Part shown: positions 1-6,838 of the stretch, piece after piece
How the letters are laid out: every line of letters starts with the position of its first letter
How positions within the stretch are numbered: the first letter of the stretch is position 1
Source: Caldisericota bacterium
Lineage (GTDB): Bacteria > Caldisericota > Caldisericia > Cryosericales > Cryosericaceae
Direction: 5' to 3'
Assembly: GCA_026390245.1 (NCBI GenBank)
Contig: JAPLGI010000168.1
Span: 1-13,509, forward strand
Length of the DNA stretch: 13,509 bases
Translations under genes and position numbers: made by a program
Notes under the pieces: model-generated
Told to the model about the DNA's origin: nothing
Databases searched by the model: none
The model's input: the letters and a program-made list of their open reading frames with translations, nothing else

Positions 1-39
1 ATCCCGGTCATCCTGGAGCGTTAGTCTCAAGCCCTTAAG

Positions 40-125
40 GCGGGGGTGGCGAAATGGCAGACGCGCTAGGTTCAGGTCCTAGTGATCGCAAGGTCGTGAG
101 GGTTCAACTCCCTCTCCCCGCACCA
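40..125 (+). tRNA. tRNA-Leu (anticodon CAG), CCA encoded
   Basis: The stretch folds as a class II tRNA. The acceptor stem is 40-46 with 115-121 (six Watson-Crick pairs and one G-U), the discriminator is A122 and CCA is encoded at 123-125. The anticodon stem is CTAGG (66-70) with CCTAG (78-82), and the seven-base loop carries CAG at 73-75. The long variable arm has a GATC/GGTC stem with a GCAA loop (84-95), as expected for tRNA-Leu. The T arm is 98-102 with 110-114, loop TTCAACT. It reads CUG codons. No promoter is visible in the 39 bases upstream, so it may be transcribed from outside the window. Confidence 0.97.
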
Positions 126-177
126 CTCGGCAAGGTAAGCTCTCTCTTCTGCTGTTGAAGTATCTTTGCGACATTGC

Positions 178-204
178 GGGCCCCGAAAGGGGCCCTTCCG
201 ATTT
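178..204 (+). terminator. Hairpin terminator after tRNA-Leu
   Basis: A seven-pair GC-only stem, GGGCCCC (178-184) with GGGGCCC (189-195), is closed by a GAAA tetraloop and followed by TTCCGATTT. The stem is very strong but the T tract is interrupted, so this is a probable rather than certain intrinsic terminator. It lies between the tRNA and the transpeptidase promoter, which argues against any coding sequence starting upstream of it. Confidence 0.6.
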
Positions 205-222
205 GTGGCCGTGCGGCCCCGG

Positions 223-250
223 TTGCCATCGGGCCAATGCTGTCTATAAT
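223..250 (+). promoter_or_regulatory. Sigma-70-type promoter for the L,D-transpeptidase gene
   Basis: A -35 box TTGCCA (223-228, five of six consensus) and a perfect -10 box TATAAT (245-250) are separated by 16 bp. The start codon is at 261, so transcription from this promoter would begin at about 257-259, leaving only a few leader bases. The GGGAG at 251-255 would then be upstream of the transcript and could act as a ribosome site only for a longer mRNA. Confidence 0.65.
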
Positions 251-260
251 GGGAGTCCAC

Positions 261-815
261 ATGAGATGCTGCCGTCGTCCGCTTGTCTATATGCTTGTCC
301 TCACAGTAGCTCTTGGCGTCATGGCCATACCATCAGCGCAAGGTGCTACGGCCACCGAGGTTCTTGTCGACAAGTCGTTTCACGTCACGCTCCTGAGGAC
401 TGCAGGAGGCACTCTAGCATTTCCAGACGCCACGGGGACCACCGGGGAGAGCGTTACGCCCATCGGCACGTACAAGGTGACGGACAAGCAGGCTGACCCA
501 AACTGGCATTGGGAAGGAAAGGTGTACGCTCCATACCTTCGTGACAAAGCGAACGGGCTGGGGATTCGCTGGATTGGCATTTCACTGCCATCCTATGGGC
601 TGCACGGTACGAACGATCCATTCAGCATCGGCAAAGACGTATCACACGGGTGCGTGCGCCATGAGAACGCCGACGTGACCAAGGCCTTCTCATTGATCCC
701 GACAGGAACTCCGGTCAGGATCATTGAGACTCCGATCCCTCAGCAAACTGAGGGCATGGTCACTGACTTTCTCGAGCTGTATGATCTTCTCACGGTTCTG
801 CGAGGCTCCCGCTAG
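261..815 (+). CDS. Secreted L,D-transpeptidase (YkuD domain)
   Basis: The 184-residue product probably forms or edits 3-3 crosslinks, or attaches proteins, in peptidoglycan outside the membrane. Residues 1-28 form a signal peptide: a basic start (RCCRRP), a hydrophobic core at about 8-23, and likely cleavage after AQG. The YkuD catalytic domain fills about 32-156. It has the family signature HGTNDPFSIGKDVSHGCVR (115-133) with His129 and nucleophile Cys131; the Arg after the Cys-Val is kept. The usual Met after that Arg is His here. No LysM or other wall-binding domain is present, so this is a minimal enzyme. The ATG at 261 was chosen because it directly precedes the signal peptide; the in-frame TTG at 174 would translate through a terminator and a promoter. 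A perfect 7-bp hairpin (737-754) lies within the 3' part. The family is certain, the exact wall reaction is not. Confidence 0.9.
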   Translation: MRCCRRPLVYMLVLTVALGVMAIPSAQGATATEVLVDKSFHVTLLRTAGGTLAFPDATGTTGESVTPIGTYKVTDKQADPNWHWEGKVYAPYLRDKANGLGIRWIGISLPSYGLHGTNDPFSIGKDVSHGCVRHENADVTKAFSLIPTGTPVRIIETPIPQQTEGMVTDFLELYDLLTVLRGSR

Positions 816-840
816 GAGCAAGAATCGCTCGACGCCGACG

Positions 841-888
841 AAGGAGGCGGGAGGCCATACGCTTGACCAAGAGCGAGCCTCCACTGTA
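841..888 (+). promoter_or_regulatory. comEA translation-initiation region: split SD with intervening hairpin, or coupled leader ORF
   Basis: No SD lies just before the comEA ATG (889). AAGGAGG is at 841-847. A hairpin follows, with outer stem GGAGGC (850-855) and GCCTCC (877-882) and inner stem CGCTT/GAGCG (861-865 with 871-875, one G-U). If it folds, only eight unpaired bases (848-849 and 883-888) separate AAGGAGG from the ATG, a normal spacing. Alternatively GGAGG at 850-854 drives an eight-codon ORF starting with TTG at 863, whose TAA (887-889) overlaps the comEA ATG as TAATG. Both GGAGG copies can pair with CCTCC (878-882). Confidence 0.5.
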
Positions 889-1488
889 ATGGAAAAACTG
901 TCCAAGCGTCAGATAGTCGTTCTGATCGTCGCTGTCCTCGCGCTCGGAATCGGCGCAGGGCTTTTCGTTGGCTCACGCTTCATCAAGCCGACGCCCGACC
1001 CGCTCCCACAGATTATCGAGAACCCCTCGAGTCAAGAGATCGTGCCCACGGCGCCTGTTTCCTTCAGGGTCTATGTGACTGGTGCCGTCCTTCATCCAGA
1101 TGTCTATAGCCTGCCGGAAGGTTCCATCGTCCGTGACGCACTCGCGGCGGCTGGAGGAGCTGCCAACGACGCAGACCTGATCGCGGTAAACCTGGCAGCT
1201 CGCCTTGAGGATGGCGAACAGGTCACCGTTCCCGTCAGGTCGGCGGACGGTACCTCTGCTGCACCGACTTCCACGTCATCGGCACCAGGCATCCACGTGC
1301 GCGTCAGCATCAACCACGGGACTCTGGCTGAACTGGACGCGCTTCCCGGTATCGGTCCAGTCAAGGCACAGGCAATACTGGACTACCGTGCACAGCATGG
1401 CTTATTCAAGCGTCTTGAGGACCTTCAGAACGTCACAGGCATCGGCACAAAGACCTACGAAGACCTGAAATCCCTCATCACCCTGTAG
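889..1488 (+). CDS. comEA: ComEA, membrane-anchored DNA receptor for transformation
   Basis: The 199-residue product would be anchored in the inner membrane facing outward, bind incoming double-stranded DNA and deliver it to the ComEC channel encoded next. An N-terminal helix (about 9-28) follows KLSKR. A SLBB-like domain spans about 58-116 (VYVTGAVLHPDVYSLPEG is typical), then a Thr/Ser/Ala/Pro linker (about 118-134). Two helix-hairpin-helix DNA-binding motifs follow at about 138-199, with INHGTLAELDALPGIGPVKA and NVTGIGTKTYEDLK. Length and domain order match Gram-positive-style ComEA. The ATG at 889 was chosen because nothing before it resembles ComEA; its initiation region is unusual and listed separately. 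ComEA and ComEC being adjacent is a common arrangement and supports the call. Confidence 0.93.
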   Translation: MEKLSKRQIVVLIVAVLALGIGAGLFVGSRFIKPTPDPLPQIIENPSSQEIVPTAPVSFRVYVTGAVLHPDVYSLPEGSIVRDALAAAGGAANDADLIAVNLAARLEDGEQVTVPVRSADGTSAAPTSTSSAPGIHVRVSINHGTLAELDALPGIGPVKAQAILDYRAQHGLFKRLEDLQNVTGIGTKTYEDLKSLITL

Positions 1489-1493
1489 CCGGC

Positions 1494-3644
1494 GTGATAA
1501 GACTGCGACTCGTCACGCTCGTAGCCCTGACGGTCGCAGCCGGAGCATTTTCGGCCGAAGCCACGGGTTCTACGCCAATAGTCATTTTCGTCGTTCTGGC
1601 TGCCTTGGGGTTGGTCTATGTCGTACAGACTCGGAATCTGCGCGTCAATATCCTCCGCCTCGTACTCGCGCTCTCTCTCTTCTGGCCATCGCTTGCCATG
1701 ACAAGGAAGACCATTGCTTCTTCCTCATCCGGACAGCTTCGCTCCGATACCTCGGTCGTTACCGGCATCGTCACCACCCCTTCTGTTGCGCGAAGCTCCG
1801 GAGGCACAGTATTTGAACTGTCGGCAATGACGTCGAATGACATCGCTATCGCAAGGCCGGTCACCATCCAGGTCCAGCTGCCCGATCGGCGCACCGGGCC
1901 AACATTCGGTCAACAGGTACGCGTCCTGGGAAAGATGGGCACGACCAGTTCCGCTCTCAACCCGGGCGAAGATCGTCCCGGTCCCCCACCCGCCGACCTG
2001 TTTCTGGCGCGAGACGTTCAGACTCTCCCCAGCCGTTCTCTTGCCTCATGGTGGGGCCGCCTGACGGGACGAGCACGAAACCTCCTCGAGCTCCGCGCCC
2101 GCCCGCTGTTGAGCTACGAGGCATTCGGGTTTCTTGAAGAGCTCCTCTTGCATCGCAGACTCTTCGGAACTGTCGACCGCCACCTCTTCTCGATCACCGG
2201 CACCAGCCATCTGCTTGCCATTTCCGGCCTGCACCTCTCACTGGTTTTTGCTGTGATGTCCATACTGCTTGGGCTGGTATTCTCCAGGAACAGTCTCGGC
2301 AAGACCGTCGCTCCTCTCGTCGCCACCTTCGTCTACCTGGCATTCATCGACTTTCCTCTAAGTGCAGATCGAGCGTTCGTCATGCTGTGTGTCCTTACTG
2401 TGACCCAGTTCTTTGGTGGACACTCGAGCCGTCTCGCATCTCTGTCATGGGCTGCACTCATTCTTGCGGTCGTCGACCCAACCTCTGTTTTCGATATCGG
2501 CCTGCAGTTGTCGTTTGCTTCAGTCGCAGGCCTGAGCTTCATTGGCGAGCCCCTGTCACATCTTGTTCGCGTCAATGGCCGGTTGGCCCGAGGACTCTTC
2601 TCGTCGCTCTGTTCGACCGCCGGAGCATCTCTCCCCGCGGCTGCACTTGCAGTGTCAACATTTCACATCCTTGCCCCTGTTGCCCTTCTGGCGAATGTCG
2701 TGGCTATTCCTGCGGTTTCACTGCTTCTGATAGGCCTCCTGGCCTGGTCTTCCCTGCTCCTTGCAGTTCCACCGCTTGCGTCACTTCTCGCACCCATCCT
2801 CAATGGCGCCTCGAGTATCCTGTTTGGCTGCCTCGAACTGCTGGGACGCCTGCCCGGCTCGCATCGCAATGTCCCGGCACCTTCGTCGCTTCTGCTCCTT
2901 TCCCTGGGGATACTGTTCAGCGTCATCATCCTCTCGGTAGACAATCGGCCAAGACTCAGAAAAAGGCGTCACGCAGAACTTCCCATCGTTGTGACTGCCA
3001 TCCTGGTGGCACTCGCATGGGCCTTCGATACCGTCCCATTCGACACGCGCGTCACCTTCCCGGTCGTCGATCAGGGCAGCGTTGTCCTTGTCCGCAGCAA
3101 GAACATCGGCACGTGGCTCTATATGTTCGATACCGACGGCAAGGCCGCAGAGAGAGCGGCCCATGCACTTGCAGCACTCGGCGTGAACGCGCTTGACGTC
3201 GTCGTGATCACGGGGTCCCCGGTGGATATCCCGGACCAGCTGGACACTGTGTTCGCACTACTTGCACCAAACCACGTGTACCTTCCTTCCTGGTTCACCC
3301 GCATTCCCATTCCCGGGCTTGACAGTAGCTTCCAATCGACCATTGCATCCCTCGAAGCCGGCAACATGGTTGCTGTGGAGACGACGACCGGGACTATCCG
3401 GGCCGGCAGCACCAATCGAGACCTGTCCTCGCTGATACTCCTTACCCCCGCGCTTCGTGGAACGGCAAGCCCCGGGGTCCTGCTCACGGGAGACTTCCCC
3501 GGCTTTGCATATGATACGTCGACCGGGACGGTCCAGGTTCTCACCACGGGCTCAGTCAGGACCTTAGACCTCGCGCAGACCGGCTGCATCTCCGTGTTCA
3601 CCCGCGGCTCACATAGCTGGGTTGCGCCCGACCCGAGACGTTGA
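1494..3644 (+). CDS. comEC: ComEC/Rec2 DNA-uptake channel with degenerate C-terminal metallo-beta-lactamase-like domain
   Basis: The 716-residue product is the inner-membrane channel that carries single-stranded DNA into the cytoplasm. Two or three N-terminal helices (about 5-69) precede an OB-like soluble segment (about 83-178). The Competence domain is about 205-485; it carries the hallmark TGTSHLLAISGLHLSL (235-250) and many helices, plus a further helix at about 497-512. Residues 519-716 match the metallo-beta-lactamase-like domain of long ComEC proteins by position and by a C-terminal LLTGD (663-667). However, the usual DVGQGD is VVDQGS (524-529), and the HxHxDH region reads ITGSPVDIPDQL with no histidine. 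The start is GTG at 1494, five bases after the comEA stop and without an SD, so translation probably depends on comEA. Family assignment is firm; loss of nuclease activity is inferred. Confidence 0.92.
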   Translation: MIRLRLVTLVALTVAAGAFSAEATGSTPIVIFVVLAALGLVYVVQTRNLRVNILRLVLALSLFWPSLAMTRKTIASSSSGQLRSDTSVVTGIVTTPSVARSSGGTVFELSAMTSNDIAIARPVTIQVQLPDRRTGPTFGQQVRVLGKMGTTSSALNPGEDRPGPPPADLFLARDVQTLPSRSLASWWGRLTGRARNLLELRARPLLSYEAFGFLEELLLHRRLFGTVDRHLFSITGTSHLLAISGLHLSLVFAVMSILLGLVFSRNSLGKTVAPLVATFVYLAFIDFPLSADRAFVMLCVLTVTQFFGGHSSRLASLSWAALILAVVDPTSVFDIGLQLSFASVAGLSFIGEPLSHLVRVNGRLARGLFSSLCSTAGASLPAAALAVSTFHILAPVALLANVVAIPAVSLLLIGLLAWSSLLLAVPPLASLLAPILNGASSILFGCLELLGRLPGSHRNVPAPSSLLLLSLGILFSVIILSVDNRPRLRKRRHAELPIVVTAILVALAWAFDTVPFDTRVTFPVVDQGSVVLVRSKNIGTWLYMFDTDGKAAERAAHALAALGVNALDVVVITGSPVDIPDQLDTVFALLAPNHVYLPSWFTRIPIPGLDSSFQSTIASLEAGNMVAVETTTGTIRAGSTNRDLSSLILLTPALRGTASPGVLLTGDFPGFAYDTSTGTVQVLTTGSVRTLDLAQTGCISVFTRGSHSWVAPDPRR

Positions 3645-3656
3645 TACAATGAGCAC
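3622..3656 (+). promoter_or_regulatory. Leaderless-type promoter for polA inside the end of comEC
   Basis: TTGCGC (3622-3627), a 17-bp spacer and TACAAT (3645-3650) lie directly before the polA ATG (3657). The -35 box is within comEC codons and the comEC TGA (3642-3644) abuts the -10 box. Six bases separate the -10 box from the ATG, so transcription is predicted to start on or next to the A of the start codon. That is the geometry of leaderless genes with a TANNNT box. No SD is present between the comEC stop and the polA ATG. Confidence 0.6.
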
Positions 3657-6242
3657 ATGACGAATCGAGTAGTGCTTGTTGACGGAAGTTCGATCTTGTA
3701 CCGGGCTTTCTTCGCCATGCCCCACCTCAGCACCGCCACCGGCGTCCCCACCGGGGCGATTCTGGGAACCACGACCATGCTGCTGACCATCATCGAGGAC
3801 CTTCAGCCACAATACATGGGCGTCTTCTTCGACCGCAAGGCAGCGACCTATCGCCACGAGATGTTCGAAGACTACAAGGCCAATCGGGAGTCCATGCCCG
3901 ACGAACTCGTCAGCCAGCTCGGCAACCTCAAGCAGCTCATCCAGTCGCTGGGAATCGTCACGCGGGAAAAGGACGGGTTTGAAGCAGACGATTTCATCGG
4001 CATCTATAGCAAGGTCGCTCGCCAGGCGGGAATTCCATGCACCATCTATTCCGGAGACAACGACCTGCTCCAATTGACGGACGACAACACCTCGGTGCGC
4101 ATTACGGTCAAGGGAGTGAAGGAGGTCAGGGAATACACGCCTGCTGCAATCCTTTCGGAGTTTGGCCTCAAAGCTCCACAACTGATTGACGTCAAGGCAC
4201 TCAAGGGCGACACCTCGGACAATATCCCCGGAGTACACGGCATCGGCGACAAGACGGCATTGAAGCTGATTCAGGAATTTGGTTCAGTGGAGGCACTGCT
4301 GGAAAACGGTGGTCCTGAACGCTACAGAGCCCTGCTCGCCGAAAACCGGGACATTATCCTGCGCAACCGGTCGCTGGTCACCATCCTGATGAGCCTGGAT
4401 GAACCAACCAGCCTCGCTGACCTGGAACGGGGTGACCCAGATTCGAAGCAGTGCTCCGAGCTGTTCCAGACGCTATCCTTTCTGACACTGAGCCGGCGTG
4501 CGTCGAAGGTCCTCGGCGTGCCATCGCTCGCTGTCGCACCAGCATCTGTCCGTCGCGACAGCCTCTTTGACGCTGACGGTCCCTCGCCAGCGGTCGCACC
4601 GGTTCCGTTGGCGGCGCTGAACGTCGTTCTTGATAACCGGATGGCTCTGGCCCTGATACCCGATGTCGAAGGACAGGGGTTCACGGTCGCCCGTCGAACA
4701 AAGGACGTGACTTGGTCGACACACGTTGACGCCATGTTTGGCTCTCTTCCGGCGGCACTTGCCTCAGACGGCGCTTCCATGACCTATGTCTATGACTACA
4801 AGCAGCTTTGTCATGCACTCGCACCCTTCGGCCTGGCCGCTCCCGTGCCGATCCGGGATGTCATGCTCGCACAGTACCTGTTGGACCCTGACCAGAAAGC
4901 CTGGGGTCTCGACCGTATCGGCGAGGCATGGGGGCTTGACGGACACACTTCCACTCCCGAGGGATTGGCGAACCTTGTTTATCGCGTTTCCGGCCCGATC
5001 GATGCCGCTCTAGAGGAATCTCAGCTGACACGGACTCTGAACGAGATGGAAATGCCGTTCGCAGCCGTGCTTGCAGACATGGAGATGGCAGGCATACGCA
5101 CGGATACTGCTTATCTGCGAACGTTTGGGGCAAAGCTGGGTCTTCGCATTGCCGAGTTGGAGCATCAGGCCTACGACCTCGTCGGCACACGCGATTTCAG
5201 TCTTCAGTCTCCCAAACAGCTGGGCGTGCTCCTTTTCGACGTACTGGGACTTGCACCGACCAAGAAGACGAAGACCGGTCTGAGTACGGACGTCGAATCC
5301 CTGGAGGCAATCCAGAACGAGCACCCGGCCATTCCTCTCATCCTGGAGCTCCGCCAATTGACCAAGATCAAGGGAACCTATACGGATTCGCTGGTGCGCT
5401 ACGTCGCGCCGGACGGGAAGATCCACCCCACGTTCCTCCAGACCGGCACGGCGACGGGGCGCATCAGCTGCGTCGACCCCAACCTGCAAAACATCCCTGC
5501 GAGAACCGAGGTCGGGCGCGAAATCAGGCAAGCATTCATCGCCAGCCACGATGGCTGGGTCCTTGTCTCGGCAGACTACTCACAGATCGACCTGCGGATG
5601 CTTGCACATCTCTCCGCCGACGCGAACCTCTGCCACGCTTTTGCCCAGGGAGAGGACATTCACCTCCACACGGCCTCTCAGGTCTTCGACGTTCCAGAAT
5701 CGGCAGTGACCCCCGAGATGCGAAAGCGTGCCAAGACGATCAACTTCGGCATCATCTACGGCATCTCCCCATATGGACTTTCGCGGCAGCTGGGCATCAG
5801 TGGCGACGAGGCTCGACAATACATCGAACGCTACTTGGAGCGATTTCCCGGCATCAGGGACTATCGTGACCGCGTCGTCGAGGCAGCTCAGCGCGATGGC
5901 TATGTCAAGACGATTCTTGGCCATCTGCGGAGGGTTCCACACATCAACAGTCATAACAACGTGGAGCGCCAGGAAGCCATTCGCCAGGGGTTCAACGCGG
6001 TCGTGCAGGGAAGTTCCGCCGACGCCATCAAGATGGCAATGATCTCCCTGAGCAAGGATCTTCAGCCTCTCAAGGCCCGGATGGTCCTTCAGGTGCACGA
6101 CGAAATCGTTGTTGACACCCCACCTGACGAGCTTGACCTTGTCCGCGGGATGATGCAGGGATCCATGGAGTCGGCAATACACCTTTCGGTCCCCCTCGTG
6201 ACTCACCTCTCTGCAGGTCCGAATCTGCGAGACCTTACATGA
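3657..6242 (+). CDS. polA: DNA polymerase I
   Basis: The 861-residue enzyme fills gaps and removes RNA primers in replication and repair. The 5'-3' exonuclease (FEN) domain at about 1-290 keeps its acidic residues: VDGSS (8-12), FFDR, GFEADDFIG (107-115), SGDNDLLQL (132-140), GDTSDNIPG (184-192) and its helix-hairpin-helix. The 3'-5' exonuclease domain (about 315-455) lacks the DxE of motif I (VVLDNRMALALI instead), so proofreading is probably absent, as in Taq and Bacillus relatives. The polymerase domain (about 456-861) has motif A SADYSQIDLRMLAH (638-651), motif B R689, K693, F697 and Y701, and motif C QVHDE (812-816). Motif A has Asp645 where the steric-gate Glu normally stands. The gene starts 12 bases after comEC and ends in an ATGA overlap with coaE. 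Confidence 0.98.
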   Translation: MTNRVVLVDGSSILYRAFFAMPHLSTATGVPTGAILGTTTMLLTIIEDLQPQYMGVFFDRKAATYRHEMFEDYKANRESMPDELVSQLGNLKQLIQSLGIVTREKDGFEADDFIGIYSKVARQAGIPCTIYSGDNDLLQLTDDNTSVRITVKGVKEVREYTPAAILSEFGLKAPQLIDVKALKGDTSDNIPGVHGIGDKTALKLIQEFGSVEALLENGGPERYRALLAENRDIILRNRSLVTILMSLDEPTSLADLERGDPDSKQCSELFQTLSFLTLSRRASKVLGVPSLAVAPASVRRDSLFDADGPSPAVAPVPLAALNVVLDNRMALALIPDVEGQGFTVARRTKDVTWSTHVDAMFGSLPAALASDGASMTYVYDYKQLCHALAPFGLAAPVPIRDVMLAQYLLDPDQKAWGLDRIGEAWGLDGHTSTPEGLANLVYRVSGPIDAALEESQLTRTLNEMEMPFAAVLADMEMAGIRTDTAYLRTFGAKLGLRIAELEHQAYDLVGTRDFSLQSPKQLGVLLFDVLGLAPTKKTKTGLSTDVESLEAIQNEHPAIPLILELRQLTKIKGTYTDSLVRYVAPDGKIHPTFLQTGTATGRISCVDPNLQNIPARTEVGREIRQAFIASHDGWVLVSADYSQIDLRMLAHLSADANLCHAFAQGEDIHLHTASQVFDVPESAVTPEMRKRAKTINFGIIYGISPYGLSRQLGISGDEARQYIERYLERFPGIRDYRDRVVEAAQRDGYVKTILGHLRRVPHINSHNNVERQEAIRQGFNAVVQGSSADAIKMAMISLSKDLQPLKARMVLQVHDEIVVDTPPDELDLVRGMMQGSMESAIHLSVPLVTHLSAGPNLRDLT

Positions 6243-6838
6243 GCAGCGACATCGGACTCACCGGCAACATCGCTTCGGGCAAGAGCATGATTTCCGGCAT
6301 ATTGCGGGAGTACGGGGCGGCAGTACTGGATGCGGACCTCATAGGCAAACGTGTCCTTGCTGAGGACGTCGACGGGGCTCTCGACCAGGTGCGAACTGCG
6401 TTTGGCAACTGCATCTTCGAAGGAAGCCAACTGAACCGCCACCTGCTCGGCACTCTGGTCTTCGGACACCCTGACCTCCTGACGAAGCTCAACGGCATCA
6501 TGGTGCCAATCATGACAAAGCTGGTCGTCGATGGAATCAGACTGCTTCACCAGACATCGACCATTGTAATCCTTGACGCAGCGATCCTGATCGAGGCTGG
6601 CTGGCAGAGTCTGGTTGACGAGATCTGGGTTGTGAAAGCTTCGAAAGAGGACCAGCTGGAGCGTCTCATGACACGCGATCATCTGACACGCAATGAGGCC
6701 GTCAGCCGCATTGACGCACAAATGCCTCTGACCGAGAAACTGGTATATGCCGACATCATTATCGACAACACAATGAATGCCGAACAGACTCGAAAACAGG
6801 TGGAGATACTTTGGAAAACGCGCTTGCAGAACCGCTAA
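6239..6838 (+). CDS. coaE: Dephospho-CoA kinase
   Basis: The 199-residue cytoplasmic enzyme performs the last step of coenzyme A synthesis, phosphorylating dephospho-CoA at the 3' hydroxyl with ATP. The P-loop is GLTGNIASGKS (6-16), DAD is at 31-33, and the lid region QLERLMTRDHLTRNEA (139-154) and C-terminal ADIIIDNT (171-178) match the family. Length is normal (about 200). Several conserved positions differ: the His after DAD is Lys37, the HP pair of the central helix is Val89-Pro90, and the usual PLLFE is AILIE (115-119). The ATG overlaps the polA stop as ATGA, and the 3' end overlaps the nuclease gene by 28 bases, so the three are translated as a unit. polA and coaE are neighbours in many bacteria, usually with mutM between them; mutM is absent here. 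Confidence 0.9.
   Translation: MSSDIGLTGNIASGKSMISGILREYGAAVLDADLIGKRVLAEDVDGALDQVRTAFGNCIFEGSQLNRHLLGTLVFGHPDLLTKLNGIMVPIMTKLVVDGIRLLHQTSTIVILDAAILIEAGWQSLVDEIWVVKASKEDQLERLMTRDHLTRNEAVSRIDAQMPLTEKLVYADIIIDNTMNAEQTRKQVEILWKTRLQNR

Noticed and set aside
40..125. tRNA genes at both ends as mobile-element attachment sites
   Set aside because: No integrase, no repeated tRNA 3' end and no foreign-looking genes between them.
174..260. N-terminal extension of the transpeptidase from an upstream TTG
   Set aside because: It crosses the GC hairpin and the promoter and would bury the signal peptide; the ATG at 261 gives a normal secreted enzyme.
724..888. N-terminal extension of ComEA from a TTG within the transpeptidase gene
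   Set aside because: It overlaps the transpeptidase coding region in another frame and would put 55 unrelated residues before the membrane anchor.
2387..3196. 269-codon + strand ORF inside comEC
   Set aside because: Shadow frame of comEC; Cys/Arg/Pro-rich translation with no family resemblance.
3119..3793. 224-codon antisense ORF across the comEC-polA junction
   Set aside because: Spans the ends of two well-supported genes and has no recognisable domain; GC-rich codon bias makes such antisense ORFs common.
4599..5020. Missing 3'-5' exonuclease residues in PolA
   Set aside because: Loss of proofreading residues is common in family A polymerases (Taq, Bacillus), so it is noted in the gene entry but is not novel.
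5580..6206. 208-codon antisense ORF in the polA polymerase domain
   Set aside because: Lies opposite the most conserved part of polA; antisense artefact.
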